A stretch of DNA of 64,000 nucleotides, from NCBI GenBank assembly GCA_021800795.1, contig JAJYYO010000002.1, forward strand, positions 129,354 to 193,353. The letters run 5' to 3'. Position 1 is the first letter of the stretch, and every line of letters begins with the position of its first letter. This stretch comes from Pseudomonadota bacterium. GTDB lineage: Bacteria > Pseudomonadota > Gammaproteobacteria > Burkholderiales > Gallionellaceae. Shown here piece after piece: positions 61,871 through 64,000 of this stretch. A model generated the notes under the pieces. It searched no databases. It saw only the letters and a program-made list of their open reading frames with translations, and was not told the DNA's origin. The position numbers and the translations under genes were made by a program.

Positions 61871-64000
61871 TTAACCGCTGTTGCGCAAACCCGTTGCAAT
61901 GCCGTTGATGGTCAGGTGAATGGCGCGCTTGACCGGCTCGCTGTCGTCGCCCGCACGATGACGCTCCAGGAGGGATACTTGCAGGTGGTTGAGCGGGTCG
62001 ATGTAGGGAGTGCGGGTCTGCAAGCTGCGCGCAAACGCGGGGTTGTCCTGCAACAGGCTGGAGTTGCCGGTCACTTTGGAGAGCATTTCCAGGGTGGTTT
62101 CCCATTCGCCGTAAATTGCTCCAAAAATCCGCTCGCGCAACTCCACGTCTTCCACGAGACCGGCATAACGCGAGGCGATGCCCATATCGGTCTTGGATAA
62201 GACCATATCCATGTTGGACATCAGACCGCGGAAGAACGCCCAGTTTTTGTACATGGCCTGCAGTTGCGCCAGACCCGCTTCGCCTTCGCGCGCGATGAAC
62301 TGTTGCACCGCGCTGCCGAAGCCCAGCCAGCCCGGCAGCAGGGTGCGGTTCAGGCCCCAGCTGAACACCCAGGGGATCGCGCGCAAATCCTCGATGCGAT
62401 CCGAGGCTTTGCGTGAAGACGGACGGCTGCCGATGTTGAGTTCGGCGATTTCGCGTATCGGCGTGGAAGTGAAAAAGTATTCGGTGAAGCCGGGCGTTTC
62501 ATAGACCAGTTTGCGGTACGCGGCAAACGCGTTCAGACTTAAATCTTCCATGATGCGGTGGTATTCCGGCATCGCACTGTCTGCGCCGTGATGATGCAGC
62601 AGCGTCGCCTCCATGGTGGCGGCGATCAGCGTCTCAAGATTGCGCAGTCCGATTTCCGGGTTGGAGTATTTGCTGGAAATAACCTCTCCCTGCTCGGTGA
62701 TGCGGATCTGACCGTTCACGCTGCCCGGCGGTTGCGCCAGAATGGCATCGTAGCTCGGGCCGCCGCCGCGACCGACTGTGCCGCCCCTGCCGTGGAACAA
62801 GCGGAGTTCCAGGCCGTATTTGCCGAATACTTTTACCAGTTCCAGTTCTGCCTTATACAGCTCCCAGTTGGCCGTGACGTAGCCGCCGTCCTTGTTGCTG
62901 TCCGAATAACCCAGCATCACTTCCTGGGTGTTTCCTCTGTTGGCCAGCAGCCGGCGGTAGTAGGGAATGGCGAACAGTTCGTCCATGATGGGCCCGCAGC
63001 TGCGCAGGTCCTCGATGGTTTCAAACAGCGGGATGATATTGACGTGCAGCGCATCGCTGCCTTCCAGCAGGCCTGTCTGTTGCAGCATCAGTGCCAGTTC
63101 CAGCATGTCGCTCACCGCATCGGTCTTGGAGATGATGTGGTTGGGCAATGCGGCCCTGCCAAAGCGCCGGTGTATGTCCGCTGCGGCCTGCATGATGCGC
63201 AACTCGCTTTGTACTACATCGGAGTATTTTTCAAGCTCGACCATCAGCGGCTTTCCCGCCTGCAGCGTGTCGAGCAGCACCTGACGCCGCTCAGCTTCGT
63301 TAAGGCCGGCATAATTGCCGATCGAAGCGCCATGCGTCAACAGTTCGCTGACGGTTTGTTCGTGTATCGCGCTGTGCTGGCGCATATCCAATGGCGCCAG
63401 ATGAAAACCGAAGACCTCTGCTGCGCGGCGCAGATTGGACAGGCGTCCGCGCGCCAGATAAGTAGCGCCGTGCTGATACAGCGAGTCGATCAGTATGTCC
63501 AGATCGGCGATAAACTGTTCAGGCGTGGCGTAAGGCAGGGCCGCCTTATCCACCGGCGGCAGATGCGATATTTCGTGACCAAGTTGGCGGGCGGTGGCCG
63601 ACAGACGCGAATAAATCAGTATCAGTGCGCGGCGATAAGGCTCATCGATCCGGCTGACTGCGGTATCCGGCGAAGCATCGGAAAGGTGGCGCAAGTCATC
63701 GCTGACATCGACAAGACGGTCGGTCAGGGAGAGGCGCCGGCCCAGAAGATGTGTCTCTTTAAGGTAATGCTCGAACGCTACTTCGGAATGCTGCTGCACC
63801 GCAAACTGCATGACATCGTGCGTCACGAAAGGATTGCCGTCGCGGTCGCCGCCTATCCAGCTGCCTACTTTCAACAGGGGGGGTACCTTGATGTCCTTGT
63901 CAAAGCGCGCTTCAAGCTGGTTTTCCAGATTGGCGTAAATTCTGGGGATTTCCTTCAGAAAGGTGTAGCGGTAAAACTCCAGTCCGTTATTGATTTCGTC
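61871..64000 (-). CDS. ppc: Phosphoenolpyruvate carboxylase, 5' end outside the window
   Basis: The open frame continues past the track's TTG at 63874 to the window edge (reading DEINNGLEFYRYTFLKEIPRI), so about 710 C-terminal residues of a protein of about 900 are present. Visible motifs include VGSWIGGDRDGNPFVTHDV, LGYSDSNKDGGYV, FHGRGGTVGRGGGP and the C-terminal TINGIATGLRNSG. The enzyme carboxylates PEP to oxaloacetate to refill the TCA cycle. The 3' end faces xthA across a shared terminator. Nothing odd is seen in the part present. Confidence 0.96.
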   Translation of the reverse strand, partial: DEINNGLEFYRYTFLKEIPRIYANLENQLEARFDKDIKVPPLLKVGSWIGGDRDGNPFVTHDVMQFAVQQHSEVAFEHYLKETHLLGRRLSLTDRLVDVSDDLRHLSDASPDTAVSRIDEPYRRALILIYSRLSATARQLGHEISHLPPVDKAALPYATPEQFIADLDILIDSLYQHGATYLARGRLSNLRRAAEVFGFHLAPLDMRQHSAIHEQTVSELLTHGASIGNYAGLNEAERRQVLLDTLQAGKPLMVELEKYSDVVQSELRIMQAAADIHRRFGRAALPNHIISKTDAVSDMLELALMLQQTGLLEGSDALHVNIIPLFETIEDLRSCGPIMDELFAIPYYRRLLANRGNTQEVMLGYSDSNKDGGYVTANWELYKAELELVKVFGKYGLELRLFHGRGGTVGRGGGPSYDAILAQPPGSVNGQIRITEQGEVISSKYSNPEIGLRNLETLIAATMEATLLHHHGADSAMPEYHRIMEDLSLNAFAAYRKLVYETPGFTEYFFTSTPIREIAELNIGSRPSSRKASDRIEDLRAIPWVFSWGLNRTLLPGWLGFGSAVQQFIAREGEAGLAQLQAMYKNWAFFRGLMSNMDMVLSKTDMGIASRYAGLVEDVELRERIFGAIYGEWETTLEMLSKVTGNSSLLQDNPAFARSLQTRTPYIDPLNHLQVSLLERHRAGDDSEPVKRAIHLTINGIATGLRNSG

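Overview
The window looks like part of the chromosome of a betaproteobacterium, most like the Nitrosomonadales/Gallionellaceae group. This rests on gene content and protein style (ppk1 beside a double-domain PAP, pcm-like/tolC pair, pyrB with an inactive pyrC', Pil-Chp chemosensory operon, PEP carboxylase), not on a marker gene. No rRNA or tRNA gene was seen. Coding density is high and most genes are ordinary housekeeping genes.

Layout. 1-487: terminator-like hairpin and a composite dispersed repeat. 0.5-5.5 kb: polyphosphate locus (PAP, SixA, a lysine/alanine-rich histone-like protein, PPK1) with yggX. 5.6-13.8 kb: two-component system divergent from a three-gene RND efflux operon. 13.8-19.1 kb: uppP, a DUF1289 protein, thiC behind a TPP riboswitch, then a PIMT-like methyltransferase and a TolC-family protein. 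19.1-30.5 kb: accessory island 1, a type I restriction-modification (RM) system (hsdM, hsdS, hsdR) interrupted by toxin-antitoxin remnants, a PrrC/RloC-like AAA ATPase, a broken DUF6088 antitoxin and a DUF3800 protein, flanked by a gene-free stretch and a MITE-like element. 30.5-37 kb: argA, rsmE, a peroxiredoxin-like protein, an inositol-monophosphatase family protein, trkA, trkH. 37-45.5 kb: twitching-motility chemosensory operon pilG-pilH-pilI-pilJ-chpA. 45.5-51.9 kb: algH, ruvX, pyrB, pyrC', an unknown gene, prlC. 51.9-60.8 kb: accessory island 2, a second type I RM system (hsdM, DUF1016 nuclease, hsdS, Fic, hsdR). 60.9-64 kb: xthA and the 3' part of ppc, convergent on a shared terminator.

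The most unusual feature is that short palindromic repeats of several families sit in frame inside protein genes: three in hsdM-1, two in hsdR-1, two in hsdR-2, two in hsdS-2, one each in prlC and xthA, and probably thiC and ruvX. They read through as low-complexity peptides (for example HPNPLPRGEG) in surface-loop positions. This resembles the coding-sequence palindromic elements known from Rickettsia. One 62-bp repeat occurs in both RM systems, in opposite orientation. A perfect 29-bp inverted-repeat element of exactly 41 codons lies in the linker between the two target-recognition halves of HsdS-2, where it could change DNA specificity. Heptanucleotide arrays arranged as inverted repeats occur at the ruvX 5' end and between rsmE and argA, with a single direct array at the pyrC' 3' end.

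All family names come from recognising motifs by eye. No database search was run.
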